A stretch of DNA of 64,000 nucleotides from Lachnospiraceae bacterium (lineage in GTDB: Bacteria; Bacillota; Clostridia; Lachnospirales; Lachnospiraceae). The notes below the pieces were generated by a model. That model had not been told where the DNA came from. It ran no database searches and saw only the letters and a list, made by a program, of their open reading frames with translations. The position numbers and the translations under genes were made by a program. Shown here in pieces: positions 1 to 8,318 of the stretch. The DNA is taken from the NCBI GenBank assembly GCA_014804755.1, contig JAAUZE010000015.1:55197-119196 (forward strand), written 5' to 3'. Every line of letters begins with the position of its first letter. Within the stretch, counting starts at the first letter, position 1.

Positions 1-30
1 GATCGATTGATATAAAAACTCGCTAATCCC

Positions 31-109
31 CCATGCTGCCAACAGCTCGCGAATTTGGGCGTCAGTACAAATTTGCCGATTGAAAAATCTTTGATTTTTC
101 AATCTATCG
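31..109. repeat. Dispersed intergenic repeat, copy A
   Basis: Nearly the same sequence occurs at 19789-19886. Shared parts are the left edge CCATGCTG, a core reading GAATTTGGGCG or GAGTTTGGGCG, and the right-end hairpin GATTGAAAAATC / GATTTTTCAATC with a 3-nt loop. Copy B carries an extra ~20-nt hairpin insert after the left edge. No protein can be read through it. It may be the tail or terminator of a gene to the left of the window. Confidence 0.7.
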
Positions 110-159
110 TCTACCATATCATTTCATAAAAAAAAAAGCAACCATTCGTGAAAAAACAA

Positions 160-188
160 TTGACAAGACCGACGATGTTACGTATAAT
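160..188 (+). promoter_or_regulatory. Consensus sigma-70 promoter of the tRNA cluster
   Basis: TTGACA at 160-165 and TATAAT at 183-188 are separated by exactly 17 bp, a perfect housekeeping promoter. It lies about 28 bp upstream of the first tRNA, so it very likely drives the tRNA-Arg gene and perhaps the whole cluster. Confidence 0.88.
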
Positions 189-216
189 ATGGAAATGTTG
201 ATAGCCTTGAGGCTGT

Positions 217-290
<74 letters not shown>

Positions 291-321
291 CTCGGATATT
301 TCACGGAATGCCCGCTTGATG

Positions 322-370
322 AAAAAGAACGCGTAGCGTTCTTTCGAAGAATCCGCATAGCGGATTCTTC
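322..370 (+). terminator. Tandem hairpins after tRNA-Arg
   Basis: Two back-to-back hairpins: AAGAACGC/GCGTTCTT, then GAAGAATCCGC/GCGGATTCTTC, joined by TTTCGAAGAAT. They probably end or process the tRNA-Arg transcript. The same architecture recurs at 32190-32258 and 33904-33949. Confidence 0.6.
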
Positions 371-416
371 TAGGATCGGGAAATTTCCTATAAGGTAAAA
401 TATCCGTTTTCAATAC

Positions 417-491
417 GGTGGGTATGGCGCAGTCGGCTAGCGCGCCAGATTGTGGCTCTGGAGGCCGAGGGTTCGAGTCCCTCTATCCACC
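417..491 (+). tRNA. tRNA-His (anticodon GTG)
   Basis: The acceptor GTGGGTA pairs with TATCCAC. The anticodon stem CCAGA/TCTGG holds TTGTGGC (GTG). The T-arm is GAGGG-TTCGAGT-CCCTC. The extra G at position -1 (417), opposite C at 491, is the expected tRNA-His identity element. Confidence 0.95.
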
Positions 492-534
492 CTGTAAGAG
501 TGTAGTCGCTACCATGCCTCACAGCTTACAATTT

Positions 535-606
535 TGGGCTATCGCCAAGCGGTAAGGCACAGGACTTTGACTCCTGCATTCACCAGTTCGAATCTGGTTA
601 GCCCAG
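535..606 (+). tRNA. tRNA-Gln (anticodon TTG)
   Basis: The acceptor TGGGCTA pairs with TAGCCCA. The anticodon stem CAGGA/TCCTG encloses CTTTGAC (TTG), and the T-loop is TTCGAAT. The length is 72 nt with no encoded CCA. Confidence 0.95.
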
Positions 607-648
607 TTTCGTGACTAACTATGCCGTTTACGGCTATACTTTGCATAT

Positions 649-721
649 GGGATACTAGCTCAGTTGGTAGAGCACTTGACTTTTAATCAAGTTGTCGGGG
701 GTTCGAATCCCCCGTGTCTCA
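649..721 (+). tRNA. tRNA-Lys (anticodon TTT)
   Basis: The acceptor GGGATAC pairs with GTGTCTC. The anticodon stem CTTGA/TCAAG encloses CTTTTAA (TTT). The T-arm is GGGGG-TTCGAAT-CCCCC. It is the last tRNA of the cluster. Confidence 0.95.
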
Positions 722-753
722 TGCAAAAGATTTATGCATAACGTAAATCTTTG

Positions 754-784
754 AAAGAATCCGTCTTTTGCGGATTCTTTTTCG
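754..784 (+). terminator. Intrinsic terminator of the tRNA cluster
   Basis: A 10-bp stem, AAAGAATCCG/CGGATTCTTT, is followed by a short T tract. It lies just after tRNA-Lys and before the cheC leader. Confidence 0.8.
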
Positions 785-890
785 TTTGGAAACTTTTGTC
801 GTAAAAAAGTTCATTTTCTGTCTTTTGTTTTCTTTCTCTTTATGTTATTCTGTAATTGATACTGTCCATTGTATAAAAAAGGAGTGATTC

Positions 891-1499
891 ATGTTTCAGA
901 TCGATCCGGCAAAAAAGACCGAAATTTTTCAAGACGCATTAAATGAATTAGGTAACATCGGCGCAAGTAATGCCGCAACCGCACTCTCCCAAATGATGAA
1001 CAACATCATGATCCGGCTCAGTGTTACAACCGTGCGGCTGATCGGCGCAGCAGAGGCATGCGGCTATGTCCGTTCCGAGGGGCATGAACACATGGTCGGC
1101 GTGTATTTGGACATTGTCGGAGATATTCACGGGCGCATGCTGTTTCTTTTGCACCGCGAAAGTGTGGACAGCCTGGTCTCCGCCATGACAGGCGGAATGG
1201 ATCCCGCCATGCTGCCGGACGAAATGAAGGCCTCCGCCATGCAGGAAGTCGGAAATATCATCACGGCCTCCTATATCAACAGCCTTTCCACAATGACGGG
1301 TCTGACGATTGATGAATCTGTTCCCACCGTCATCATTGATACAATCGAAAATATTCTTGCTGCCGCCATGCAAAACAACGGCAAAATTTTATTTGTTCAG
1401 TCACAGCTTCGGGCAGAGTCCGCAAATGTGCAGGGGTTTTTCGTATTCATGCCCGATCCCCCATCCTTTGCAACCTTAATGAAGGGGCTTGGCATGTAA
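891..1499 (+). CDS. cheC: CheC-family chemotaxis phosphatase
   Basis: Predicted cytosolic CheY-P phosphatase of the CheC/CheX/FliY family, which dephosphorylates CheY during chemotactic adaptation. The protein has 202 residues, typical of CheC. Both family active-site helices are present: an E-x2-N motif at E19/N22 in the first repeat and E119/N122 in the second, so both sites look intact. The ATG is preceded by AAAAAAGGAG with good spacing. It stands alone between the tRNA cluster and its own terminator, with no adjacent cheD, cheA or cheY, so it is probably an orphan copy outside the main chemotaxis operon. The family assignment is secure; which motor or receptor complex it serves is unknown. 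Confidence 0.88.
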   Translation: MFQIDPAKKTEIFQDALNELGNIGASNAATALSQMMNNIMIRLSVTTVRLIGAAEACGYVRSEGHEHMVGVYLDIVGDIHGRMLFLLHRESVDSLVSAMTGGMDPAMLPDEMKASAMQEVGNIITASYINSLSTMTGLTIDESVPTVIIDTIENILAAAMQNNGKILFVQSQLRAESANVQGFFVFMPDPPSFATLMKGLGM

Positions 1500-1524
1500 A
1501 AGAACGCTTACGCGTTCTTTTTTC
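1499..1524 (+). terminator. cheC terminator
   Basis: The 9-bp stem AAAGAACGC/GCGTTCTTT with a TTAC loop and a T run begins at the cheC stop codon. Confidence 0.8.
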
Positions 1525-1536
1525 TATCAACGAACC

Positions 1537-1578
1537 AAACAGCCGCAGCTATGATCTTCTCATAACTGCGGCTGTTTT
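1537..1578 (-). terminator. Hairpin after the 1609-2253 gene
   Basis: The 12-bp stem AAACAGCCGCAG/CTGCGGCTGTTT with a ~17-nt loop lies just beyond the stop of the minus-strand gene. It is a likely terminator, possibly acting in both directions because T residues flank both sides. Confidence 0.65.
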
Positions 1579-1608
1579 ATGTTTTTCTTATCAATGCTGA
1601 GATTTTAA

Positions 1609-2253
1609 TTACTTGCTTGCATAGTAGTCCTCGAACATGCCATTGACTGCATCCATGGTCTCCTGACAAATGGAAGGAAGATCCTTGCCCCATGCGCCGG
1701 TTGCCTGCTTATAACCTTTCTCGATCGCTGCCTGCATTTCCTTCATCTTGTCTACATCATCGCCTGCAAGCGCCTGTGCAAACTCAAACAAACGCTGGGA
1801 GGTCTGCTTTACGCCGTAATATCCATCCTCGGAGATTGACTGCTGCGCTTCCAGCTTTGTCTGCGCATCTACGGTAAAGTTACCGTCCGCAAGGAACTTC
1901 CAAATGCTGTTGTCCCCGGTCGCTGCAGAAGTCTGCTGTCCGAGCATCTGCTTAACCATGTTCATCATGGTGGCATTACGCTGCTCCTGATCTGCCTGCA
2001 TCTGTTTTACGATTGCTGCACGATCCGTCTCGGACTTCTTTGCCGTTGCGTACTTATCCGTCTTCGCGGTAACGGTTCCATCACTCTTGCTGTTCTCATA
2101 TGCTTTCATGCCGCTTCCGGAAATCTCAACGGTCGCACCCTTTTTGTCCTGCTCCGATGCCGCCTTCTCTGCCGCTCTCGTGTTGTTATTTGCCGTTGTG
2201 CCGGTATAATACTGACCGTATTGGCTGTTTACTCCTGATACATCCATGCTCAT
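1609..2253 (-). CDS. Unknown motility-associated protein (sigma-28-type promoter)
   Basis: A 214-residue soluble protein with no signal peptide or membrane segment. The first ~75 residues are low-complexity and rich in Asn, Thr, Ser and Lys. The C-terminal half is a helical domain of the type seen in unnamed proteins of motile bacteria, loosely resembling DUF5610 (low confidence). The start MSMD follows AAGGAGGA with 8-nt spacing. About 70 bp upstream (2321-2347) is a TAAC-N15-ACCGATAA element matching the flagellar sigma-28/SigD consensus. It sits next to cheC, which transcribes toward it. Role in motility is inferred from the promoter and neighbour, not from homology. Confidence 0.8.
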   Translation of the reverse strand: MSMDVSGVNSQYGQYYTGTTANNNTRAAEKAASEQDKKGATVEISGSGMKAYENSKSDGTVTAKTDKYATAKKSETDRAAIVKQMQADQEQRNATMMNMVKQMLGQQTSAATGDNSIWKFLADGNFTVDAQTKLEAQQSISEDGYYGVKQTSQRLFEFAQALAGDDVDKMKEMQAAIEKGYKQATGAWGKDLPSICQETMDAVNGMFEDYYASK

Positions 2254-2320
2254 GCTCTTTTCCTCCTTGACATTCCTTCGTAAATCCGTTTACGACGCTA
2301 CTTTACAGTTTCTACATATA

Positions 2321-2347
2321 TTATCGGTGATACAACCTTATTTGTTA
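2321..2347 (-). promoter_or_regulatory. Sigma-28 (SigD/FliA)-like promoter
   Basis: On the minus strand the sequence reads TAAC (2344-2347), 15 bp, then ACCGATAA (2321-2328). The SigD/FliA consensus is TAAA-N15-GCCGATAA. It lies upstream of the 1609-2253 gene with a ~60-nt leader. Confidence 0.65.
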
Positions 2348-2404
2348 ATAGGCTTTCTGTGCTTTTTTCCATATTTTAGCGACTCTTGGTAGAGAAGCTT
2401 TTCT

Positions 2405-5284
2405 TCACACACCGGCAATCCGCGCTTGACTGCCGCCGCTTTTGCTCTTTGTCACCACGATCTGTTTGTCGATCCGCTCCTTGAGCGCGGCAACATGGGA
2501 AATCATGCCGACAAGCCTGTTTCCCTCCGTCAGGCCTAAAAGCGCTTTCATCGCCTGCTCAAGCGCGTCCTCATCAAGCGAGCCGAAACCCTCGTCCACA
2601 AACATCGTATCTAAGCGCACGCCTCCCGCAGACGCCTGAATCTCATCGGAAAGCCCCAGCGCCAGCGAAAGGGATGCCTGAAAGGACTCCCCGCCCGAAA
2701 GCGTTTTGACACTGCGGCGGGTTCCGTTATAGTGGTCAACCACATTGAGCTCCAGTCCGCTTTGACTGACATGGTTTTCCGCCTCCCTGCGCCGCTCCAG
2801 CTCATACTGTCCGCCGCTCATCATCATAAAACGCGTATTGGCACGCGCAATGATACGGTCAAAATAGGTCATCTGAATATACGTCTCAAGCATGATCTTT
2901 TCCTTGCCGCCAAGACTGCCGTTTGCCGTATCGGACAGCGCCCGCACCCATATGAAGTGCTCCTCCGTCTTTCTGACCTCCTCCGCCTGTGCCGCAAGAA
3001 ACTCCCTGCTTCGCTCATTCGCACTCCACCTGGCATGAACATTTTTGGCCTCCCGCTTCAGTTCCTCTTTACGGAAAAGAAGACGGTCTCTCTGCTCCTC
3101 GTTTTCTTCCGTACGACTGTCGGGTGCTTCCGCAAGCTGCTCCCGTAACTGCCGGATCTGTCCCTCCAGACTGCCGATCTGTTTCTCGCATGCCGCCGTC
3201 TCCCGCTGCATCTGATCCAAAGTCTCGCTCCGTGTCTCCTGCTGCCTTTTCAGCCGCTTCCAGCTTTCCTCCGCATCCTGACCGCCCACAAAAAGCAGTC
3301 GTTCCGAAAGCAGCTTCAGCCCTGATTCCGCTTCCTCTTTCTGCGCTGTTCCGGAAGCGATCGCGATTTCCAGTCCGGCAAGCTCCGTTTTCAGCTCTTC
3401 CAGTGTCTGCTCCGCTTCCGCGATTTCCCGTTCCAGCGTCTTACGCTTTGCAATGCGGGCCTCTTCTTCCGCAATCCGCGCGCGGCAAGCGGCAAGCTGC
3501 GTTTCCGCATCCGCCTTCTGCTCCGCTGCCAATATTCGATATTCGGCAGGTTCTGTGTCCGCATCCACATTCAACAGCTCCGACACCTGTTCTATAAGCG
3601 ACATGCGCTTCTCCTGCGCCTTTCCCGCCGCTTCGCCCGCGCGTTCGCTCTCCTCTGCAGCATTTTCCTGTGCCCGTTCCGCCTGTTCCTTCCGTTCGTC
3701 AAGCTGCTCCCTGTTCGGAGCAGCCGCGCCGCCATGCGCCGGGTGCGGATGCTCCAATGCGCCGCAGACCGGACAGCGTTCCCCGTCTTTCAAGGTTTCC
3801 GCAAGGATTCCCGCCTGCGCGTCCAAATAGGCACGGTTGTCCCTGTCATATGCCGCCTTTGCTTCTTCCGCTTCGGCGCGCGCCCGCCGATAAACCTCCT
3901 GCGCTTTTTCGCATTTCACCACCAGCCTTTTATGTTCGTCAAACGCCCGCTCCAAACCGTCAAGCTTAGCGAGCCGCTCCTCTAACTTTCCGGCATCGGA
4001 TAAAAGCCGCTCCCGCTCCTCACCCGCGTGCGCAAGCTCCTGCTGTTCCTGCTTTTTACCATCCGTCTCCTGTTTCAGAGCCCCCATCCGCTCCTGCTTC
4101 TGCGTACGCTGCCGCCCGGATGACGTAAGCATATCGGACAGGTCGGCAATATTCCTTTTCCGCTCATCCAATTCCCGATATTCCGGCAGGGACGCTTCCA
4201 GTCTGGCAATCCACTCTTCGAGTGTTTTTCGCTCCGTATCGACTGCCCACCCCTCTATACGTTTGCCCTGCCCCGCATCGCAGCCCGCCTGCTCCTCGCA
4301 CGCTTCCAGCCACTCCGTCAGCGTTTTGTGCTCCTTTGTTCTCTCCTTCTCCGCGTTCCATGCCGCGAGAAGGCGCTCTCTGTGCGGCAGCTCCCGCGCA
4401 AGCGCTTCCTCCGCCTCCCGCAGGCTTTCGCGCGCCTTTTGAAGCGTCTGCGCTTTCCCGATCGCCGCCGTGAGCTTTGTCAGCGTCTCCTCATCCCGGG
4501 CGATCTCCCGTTCCAGCCGTTTTTCCTCATTTTGATCCCGCAGAAGCAGCGTTTCTATGAGACTCATGACATCTGCAAACGGCAGCTGCCCGCTTACCGC
4601 TTTTTGCAGTTCTTCTTGTGACCGTGTATCGTCTTCTGCACAGCGAACAGACCGGATATGATGCTCCATACCAAGTCTTGCATCGTCAAGCTGACGTTTC
4701 AGCCTGCCGGATTCCTTTTTTAACTGCTCCTGCAGTTCCCAAAACGGCTCCGTCCGGAAAATCCGGCGGAATATTTTTTTCCGCTCCTCCGTGGTGGCAA
4801 GCAGCAGTTTAAGGAAATCTCCCTGCGCGATCATCGCGATCTGTGTAAACTGGTTACGGTCGATCCCGATGATGTCGCGAACGGCCTCATCCACCTCGCG
4901 CTGCTTCGTGAGCACTCTGCCATCCGGTAACAAAAGCGTGACATCCGCTTTCTCCGTCGTCGTACCGCCGCCGCGTTTGGCCGGGCGTTGGTATTCTGGA
5001 TTGCGCCTGATCGTATAGTTTTTTCCCGCATATTCAAATAACAGCTCCACCATAGTCGGCGTATCCGGCGCTGCATATTGGGAACGGAGCATGGCGGGTT
5101 CTCTGTTCTCTCCGCTCGCCCTCCCATACAGTGCAAAGATCATTGCATCAAAGATTGTTGTTTTTCCGGCTCCGGTATCCCCCGTGATCAGGTAGAGCCC
5201 GCTCCTGCCCAGCTCGTCCATCTCTAACACGGTCGTTTCCGCATAGGGACCGAATGCGGACATCGTCAGTTTCATTGGTCTCAT
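2405..5284 (-). CDS. sbcC: Exonuclease SbcC (SMC-like ATPase subunit)
   Basis: Large subunit of the SbcCD (Mre11-Rad50-type) nuclease, which opens hairpins and trims DNA ends during repair. The 959 residues show the expected plan. Walker A GDTGAGKTT is at 35-43. Long Glu/Lys/Arg-rich coiled coils flank a zinc-hook CPVC near residue 504. The ABC signature LSGGESF is near 861 and Walker B FVDEGFGSLD near 891. It follows sbcD with a 7-bp gap, and its ribosome site GGGAGGAATAG lies in the end of sbcD, indicating translational coupling. The GC- and Arg-rich coding sequence creates many long antisense ORFs that are not genes. Confidence 0.95.
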   Translation of the reverse strand: MRPMKLTMSAFGPYAETTVLEMDELGRSGLYLITGDTGAGKTTIFDAMIFALYGRASGENREPAMLRSQYAAPDTPTMVELLFEYAGKNYTIRRNPEYQRPAKRGGGTTTEKADVTLLLPDGRVLTKQREVDEAVRDIIGIDRNQFTQIAMIAQGDFLKLLLATTEERKKIFRRIFRTEPFWELQEQLKKESGRLKRQLDDARLGMEHHIRSVRCAEDDTRSQEELQKAVSGQLPFADVMSLIETLLLRDQNEEKRLEREIARDEETLTKLTAAIGKAQTLQKARESLREAEEALARELPHRERLLAAWNAEKERTKEHKTLTEWLEACEEQAGCDAGQGKRIEGWAVDTERKTLEEWIARLEASLPEYRELDERKRNIADLSDMLTSSGRQRTQKQERMGALKQETDGKKQEQQELAHAGEERERLLSDAGKLEERLAKLDGLERAFDEHKRLVVKCEKAQEVYRRARAEAEEAKAAYDRDNRAYLDAQAGILAETLKDGERCPVCGALEHPHPAHGGAAAPNREQLDERKEQAERAQENAAEESERAGEAAGKAQEKRMSLIEQVSELLNVDADTEPAEYRILAAEQKADAETQLAACRARIAEEEARIAKRKTLEREIAEAEQTLEELKTELAGLEIAIASGTAQKEEAESGLKLLSERLLFVGGQDAEESWKRLKRQQETRSETLDQMQRETAACEKQIGSLEGQIRQLREQLAEAPDSRTEENEEQRDRLLFRKEELKREAKNVHARWSANERSREFLAAQAEEVRKTEEHFIWVRALSDTANGSLGGKEKIMLETYIQMTYFDRIIARANTRFMMMSGGQYELERRREAENHVSQSGLELNVVDHYNGTRRSVKTLSGGESFQASLSLALGLSDEIQASAGGVRLDTMFVDEGFGSLDEDALEQAMKALLGLTEGNRLVGMISHVAALKERIDKQIVVTKSKSGGSQARIAGV

Positions 5285-5291
5285 CGCCGTC

Positions 5292-6425
5292 CTATTCCTC
5301 CCATATCTGCTGAATCAAGTGTTCTGTCCATGCCGCCTGCTCTGCGCTCATCGGCTGATTGTTCTGCTGTGTGTAGAATTCTTCAAACAGGGCAAGAGGC
5401 GTTTTTTGCGTCACATCCGCCGTACCCGTGATCTGTTCCCCGCTCCTCGTCCGCCTGTTATCATAATCAAGCTTCATCAAACGATGGTAGATGGAGCGCA
5501 GCCTGCCGACCGCCTCCGGGATATCCTCCTCGTCCGTCAGCGTAATATGCAGATAATCCTCCTGATACGTTGTATGCTCGTAAAAGCTCTTTTTCGTCAG
5601 TTCCTCATACGTTCCCCGGATTTCCTTCATGTCATGCTTCGGGGTAAGCGGCACTGTGCGTACTGAAAGCGTTCCTTTTTCTAAAAGCGTGACTACAGAG
5701 ACGGATTTTTGATCGCCCGCCTCGGAAAAAGAATACTTTAACGGTGTTCCGCAATAACGGATCCGCTCTCCCCCGCAGTTCTGCGGTGCATGCAGATGCC
5801 CGAGCGCCACATAATCAAAGCCGTCAAACACCGACGCATCCACATTGTCGCTGCCGCCGACCGAGATTTCCTCCGACTCCGAACGGCTCGCTCCCGTGAC
5901 AAACTGATGCGTGACTAACACGTTGCGATCTGTTCGGTCAATCTCCATCTGACTGACCGCGGTGCGCAACGCATCCGTATAGCTTTCGATTGTTTCCTCC
6001 GGAAAAATACTGCGCACATGCGCCGGCTTTACAAAAGGAAGCAGATAGATATGTACGCTGCCGTATTCATCGTCAAGCGTGACCGGCTCCGCTGCGCCAT
6101 GATAGACCGGAGAAATGTGAATGCCGCTCTCCTTCATAAGCCTTCCGCCAAAGGCAAGCCGCTCGGCGGAATCATGGTTGCCGCTGATGACTAAAACGGT
6201 CAGTTCTCTTTTTGCCAGCTGCACTAAAAAATCATCGAACAGCCCGACCGCCTCCACGGGCGGCACGGACTTATCATATACGTCTCCTGCGATGAGTACC
6301 GCGTCCGGCTTTTCCTCATCGATGACGGAGATGATCTTTTGTAATATATCGCTCTGCTCCTCCAGCATGGAAACCTCATGCACGCGTTTTCCCAAGTGAA
6401 GGTCCGAAAGGTGGATCATTTTCAT
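5292..6425 (-). CDS. sbcD: Exonuclease SbcD (Mre11-like phosphoesterase)
   Basis: Metal-dependent nuclease subunit of SbcCD. Calcineurin-like motifs occur in order: SDLHLG near the N-terminus, AGDVYD, SGNHDS, THQF and GHLHAP. These supply the Mn2+-binding Asp/His/Asn residues. A C-terminal domain for SbcC contact follows. The chosen start MKMIHLSDLH is preceded by AGAGGGGAGG with good spacing; a longer reading adds 17 residues without family support. The 377-residue length is normal. It is the first gene of the sbcDC operon. Confidence 0.95.
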   Translation of the reverse strand: MKMIHLSDLHLGKRVHEVSMLEEQSDILQKIISVIDEEKPDAVLIAGDVYDKSVPPVEAVGLFDDFLVQLAKRELTVLVISGNHDSAERLAFGGRLMKESGIHISPVYHGAAEPVTLDDEYGSVHIYLLPFVKPAHVRSIFPEETIESYTDALRTAVSQMEIDRTDRNVLVTHQFVTGASRSESEEISVGGSDNVDASVFDGFDYVALGHLHAPQNCGGERIRYCGTPLKYSFSEAGDQKSVSVVTLLEKGTLSVRTVPLTPKHDMKEIRGTYEELTKKSFYEHTTYQEDYLHITLTDEEDIPEAVGRLRSIYHRLMKLDYDNRRTRSGEQITGTADVTQKTPLALFEEFYTQQNNQPMSAEQAAWTEHLIQQIWEE

Positions 6426-6673
6426 GGTGATACCTCCCCTCTTATCATCGTGTATCTCTCCCTGTATCTCTTCCAAAAATTACGTTTTCAAAAAGGAATA
6501 TCCTTCTTTTCGCTCTACATTTGCTTTTATTTTATCACAGGATCCCTGCAAATCCCATATTGAAATCGTTGAGTGTTAAATTATTTTAAGATGGAAGCAG
6601 GACAGACTTGTTTTTCTTCTGACAAAGTTATATCATGAATCGTAGATTCATGATTAAATAAGAGGGGTTATTT

Positions 6674-7198
6674 ATGAACACAACGATCCGAACCGCAACG
6701 CCGGAAGACGCTGCGCGCATTTTAGAAATTTACGCATACTATGTGGAACATACGGCGATTTCTTTTGAATACACCGTACCCACGCTGTCTGAATTTCAAA
6801 ACCGCATAAAAAGGACACTGGAACGCTACCCCTATCTGGTCATTGAAACAGACGATGGAATTCAGGGCTATGCCTATGCCGGCAGCTTCATCGGACGCGC
6901 CGCATATCAGCACTCCTGTGAAATGACGATTTATCTTGACCCTCATTCCCATAAGCAGGGGCTTGGACGAAAACTATACGAAGCGCTTGAAAACAGACTG
7001 AAAGAAATGGGATTTTTGAATCTTTATGCCTGCATCGGCTGGCCGGAAACGGAAGACGAATATCTGAACCGAAACAGCGCAGACTTTCATGCTCATTTAG
7101 GCTACACAAAAGCAGGTACCTTCCACAAATGCGGCTACAAATTCGATCGCTGGTATGACATGATCTGGATGGAAAAACTAATCGGAGCGCACCAATGA
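6674..7198 (+). CDS. GNAT acetyltransferase, phosphinothricin/methionine-sulfone type
   Basis: 174-residue cytosolic acetyl-CoA-dependent N-acetyltransferase. The N-terminus (IRTATPEDAARILEIY), the acetyl-CoA loop region (KQGLGRKLY) and the C-terminal stretch with FHAHLGY and KFDRWYDMIW match the Pat/YncA (MnaT) subfamily, which acetylates phosphinothricin, methionine sulfone or related amino acids. The actual substrate cannot be told from sequence. The start follows AAGAGGGG. The gene is monocistronic and convergent with the small ORF at 7178-7465, overlapping its 3' end by about 20 bp. Confidence 0.88.
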   Translation: MNTTIRTATPEDAARILEIYAYYVEHTAISFEYTVPTLSEFQNRIKRTLERYPYLVIETDDGIQGYAYAGSFIGRAAYQHSCEMTIYLDPHSHKQGLGRKLYEALENRLKEMGFLNLYACIGWPETEDEYLNRNSADFHAHLGYTKAGTFHKCGYKFDRWYDMIWMEKLIGAHQ

Positions 7199-7465
7199 CG
7201 ATTGGATGCCCCCAGCCAATACACGAAACGGTTTTACAACGAATCCTTCCCCGCTGCGCAATAGGATTTCCGTTTCCCTATTAGAGGGATTGAGTTCCAT
7301 AAGCTGCTCCCGCAAATGGTGCGAGGGGACATCGATCGCAGAATCACTCCACATACATACGGCATATGTTATCTCTGTGTCTCCGCTTTCCGCAAGCGTC
7401 CTGATAAAAGCGGTTTCGTCCGCAGTACTGCCGGAGGTAACATTGTGATTGAAAAACCAATAGAT
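7178..7465 (-). CDS. Small unknown ORF lacking a canonical start codon
   Basis: An open frame of 95 codons reads like a real protein (it contains ADETAFIRTLAESGD and YAVCMWSD) and ends in TAG inside the acetyltransferase gene on the other strand. The sequence AAGGAGGAAAC stands directly before codon ATC (7463-7465), where an ATG would be expected; the next in-frame ATGs lie deep inside. Either the start codon was lost (one base, G to C), a rare ATC start is used, or an out-of-frame TTG gives only a 39-codon peptide. Family not recognised. Treat as a possible decaying gene. Confidence 0.4.
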   Translation of the reverse strand: MYWFFNHNVTSGSTADETAFIRTLAESGDTEITYAVCMWSDSAIDVPSHHLREQLMELNPSNRETEILLRSGEGFVVKPFRVLAGGIQSSLVRSD

Positions 7466-7516
7466 GTTTCCTCCTTATAATAGTCACACCATAACTCTGC
7501 GTCTTACAAACCCTGA

Positions 7517-7774
7517 TTACTTTCTTAAAAAGTCACTGAACTCTTTTAATTCTTTTTTCTTGTCTTCCGACAGGCTGTTAAATTCCACATCCGTAATCGC
7601 ACCCTCCAAAGTATATAAATGTACCAGACATACAGAAGGATACGCCTCTTTCAGTTTCATAAACGCCTGTTTTGCGCCTGACTCGATCAGTTTCTCAGCA
7701 GAATCAATCCCGACCGAGGTCAGCTTCTTTTCCATTTCCTTACCGATATTTCTTAGAGATGTTAATTCCGACAT
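7517..7774 (-). CDS. TfoX C-terminal-domain protein
   Basis: 85-residue protein matching the TfoX/Sxy C-terminal domain, a helix-hairpin-helix-like fold: LTSLRNIGKEMEKKLTSVGI near the N-terminus, then an AFMKLK-type segment. In Gammaproteobacteria Sxy/TfoX affects competence, but stand-alone C-terminal-domain proteins in Firmicutes have no assigned job. The start MSEL is preceded by GAGGAGGAGAC. A longer reading would overlap the methyltransferase upstream. It is probably the last gene of a minus-strand run from 9427 down. Confidence 0.85.
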   Translation of the reverse strand: MSELTSLRNIGKEMEKKLTSVGIDSAEKLIESGAKQAFMKLKEAYPSVCLVHLYTLEGAITDVEFNSLSEDKKKELKEFSDFLRK

Positions 7775-7790
7775 GTCTCCTCCTCGTTTT

Positions 7791-8270
7791 TCAATCATAA
7801 GCAGATTCCTTTTTTATATGAACATCGGTAAATACTTTTTCTTCCGTTATTTGAAACAAACACTTCTTCCGTTCTAATATCGGGATCAGATCATGGGAAA
7901 TGACATGCTTGTCCATCTTAACAGAACTAATGATATGTAGATTTCCTCCCACACGCAATACGCGGAGACATTCTTGGACTGCCTTTTCCAAAACTTCCCA
8001 CAGGTGCCCGATCGCATTATATATGACCACGGTGTCGAAGGACTCGTCCTTATAGGACATCGCTGTCACATCCATTTCGCAATAAGTTAAGTTCTGACAA
8101 TCCTTTACCTTAGGACTCAGCCGCCTGCTGTCTAAATCGATACTTTGAACGGTCTTAGCATACTTCGCAGCATGAATCGAAAATTCCGCACACCCGCATG
8201 CAGCCTCTAATATTTCTTTCTGCTCCAGTTCTCTCCGCAATCTTTGAACCGCTTCTTCCACCCTTGTCAT
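7791..8270 (-). CDS. Small class I SAM-dependent methyltransferase
   Basis: 159 residues with a Rossmann SAM-binding motif EAACGCAEFS near residue 22, an acidic motif (QSIDLD) and a post-motif segment FDTVVIYNAIGH, as in UbiE-type methyltransferases. The usual ~30-60-residue N-terminal lid is very short. The start ATG is preceded by GGCGAGGAG. The frame immediately upstream encodes KVRKYYDIGQGEEI, which looks like the missing N-terminal helix in another frame, so the gene may be frameshifted (see findings). Substrate unknown. Confidence 0.75.
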   Translation of the reverse strand: MTRVEEAVQRLRRELEQKEILEAACGCAEFSIHAAKYAKTVQSIDLDSRRLSPKVKDCQNLTYCEMDVTAMSYKDESFDTVVIYNAIGHLWEVLEKAVQECLRVLRVGGNLHIISSVKMDKHVISHDLIPILERKKCLFQITEEKVFTDVHIKKESAYD

Positions 8271-8318
8271 GAATCTCCTCGCCTTGCCCTATATCATAAT
8301 ATTTCCGCACTTTCGTTT

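Noticed and set aside
2732..5018. Several plus-strand ORFs of 65-200 codons opposite sbcC
   Set aside because: They come from the GC- and Arg-rich coiled-coil coding sequence; Pro/Ser/Ala-rich reading, no ribosome sites, no families.
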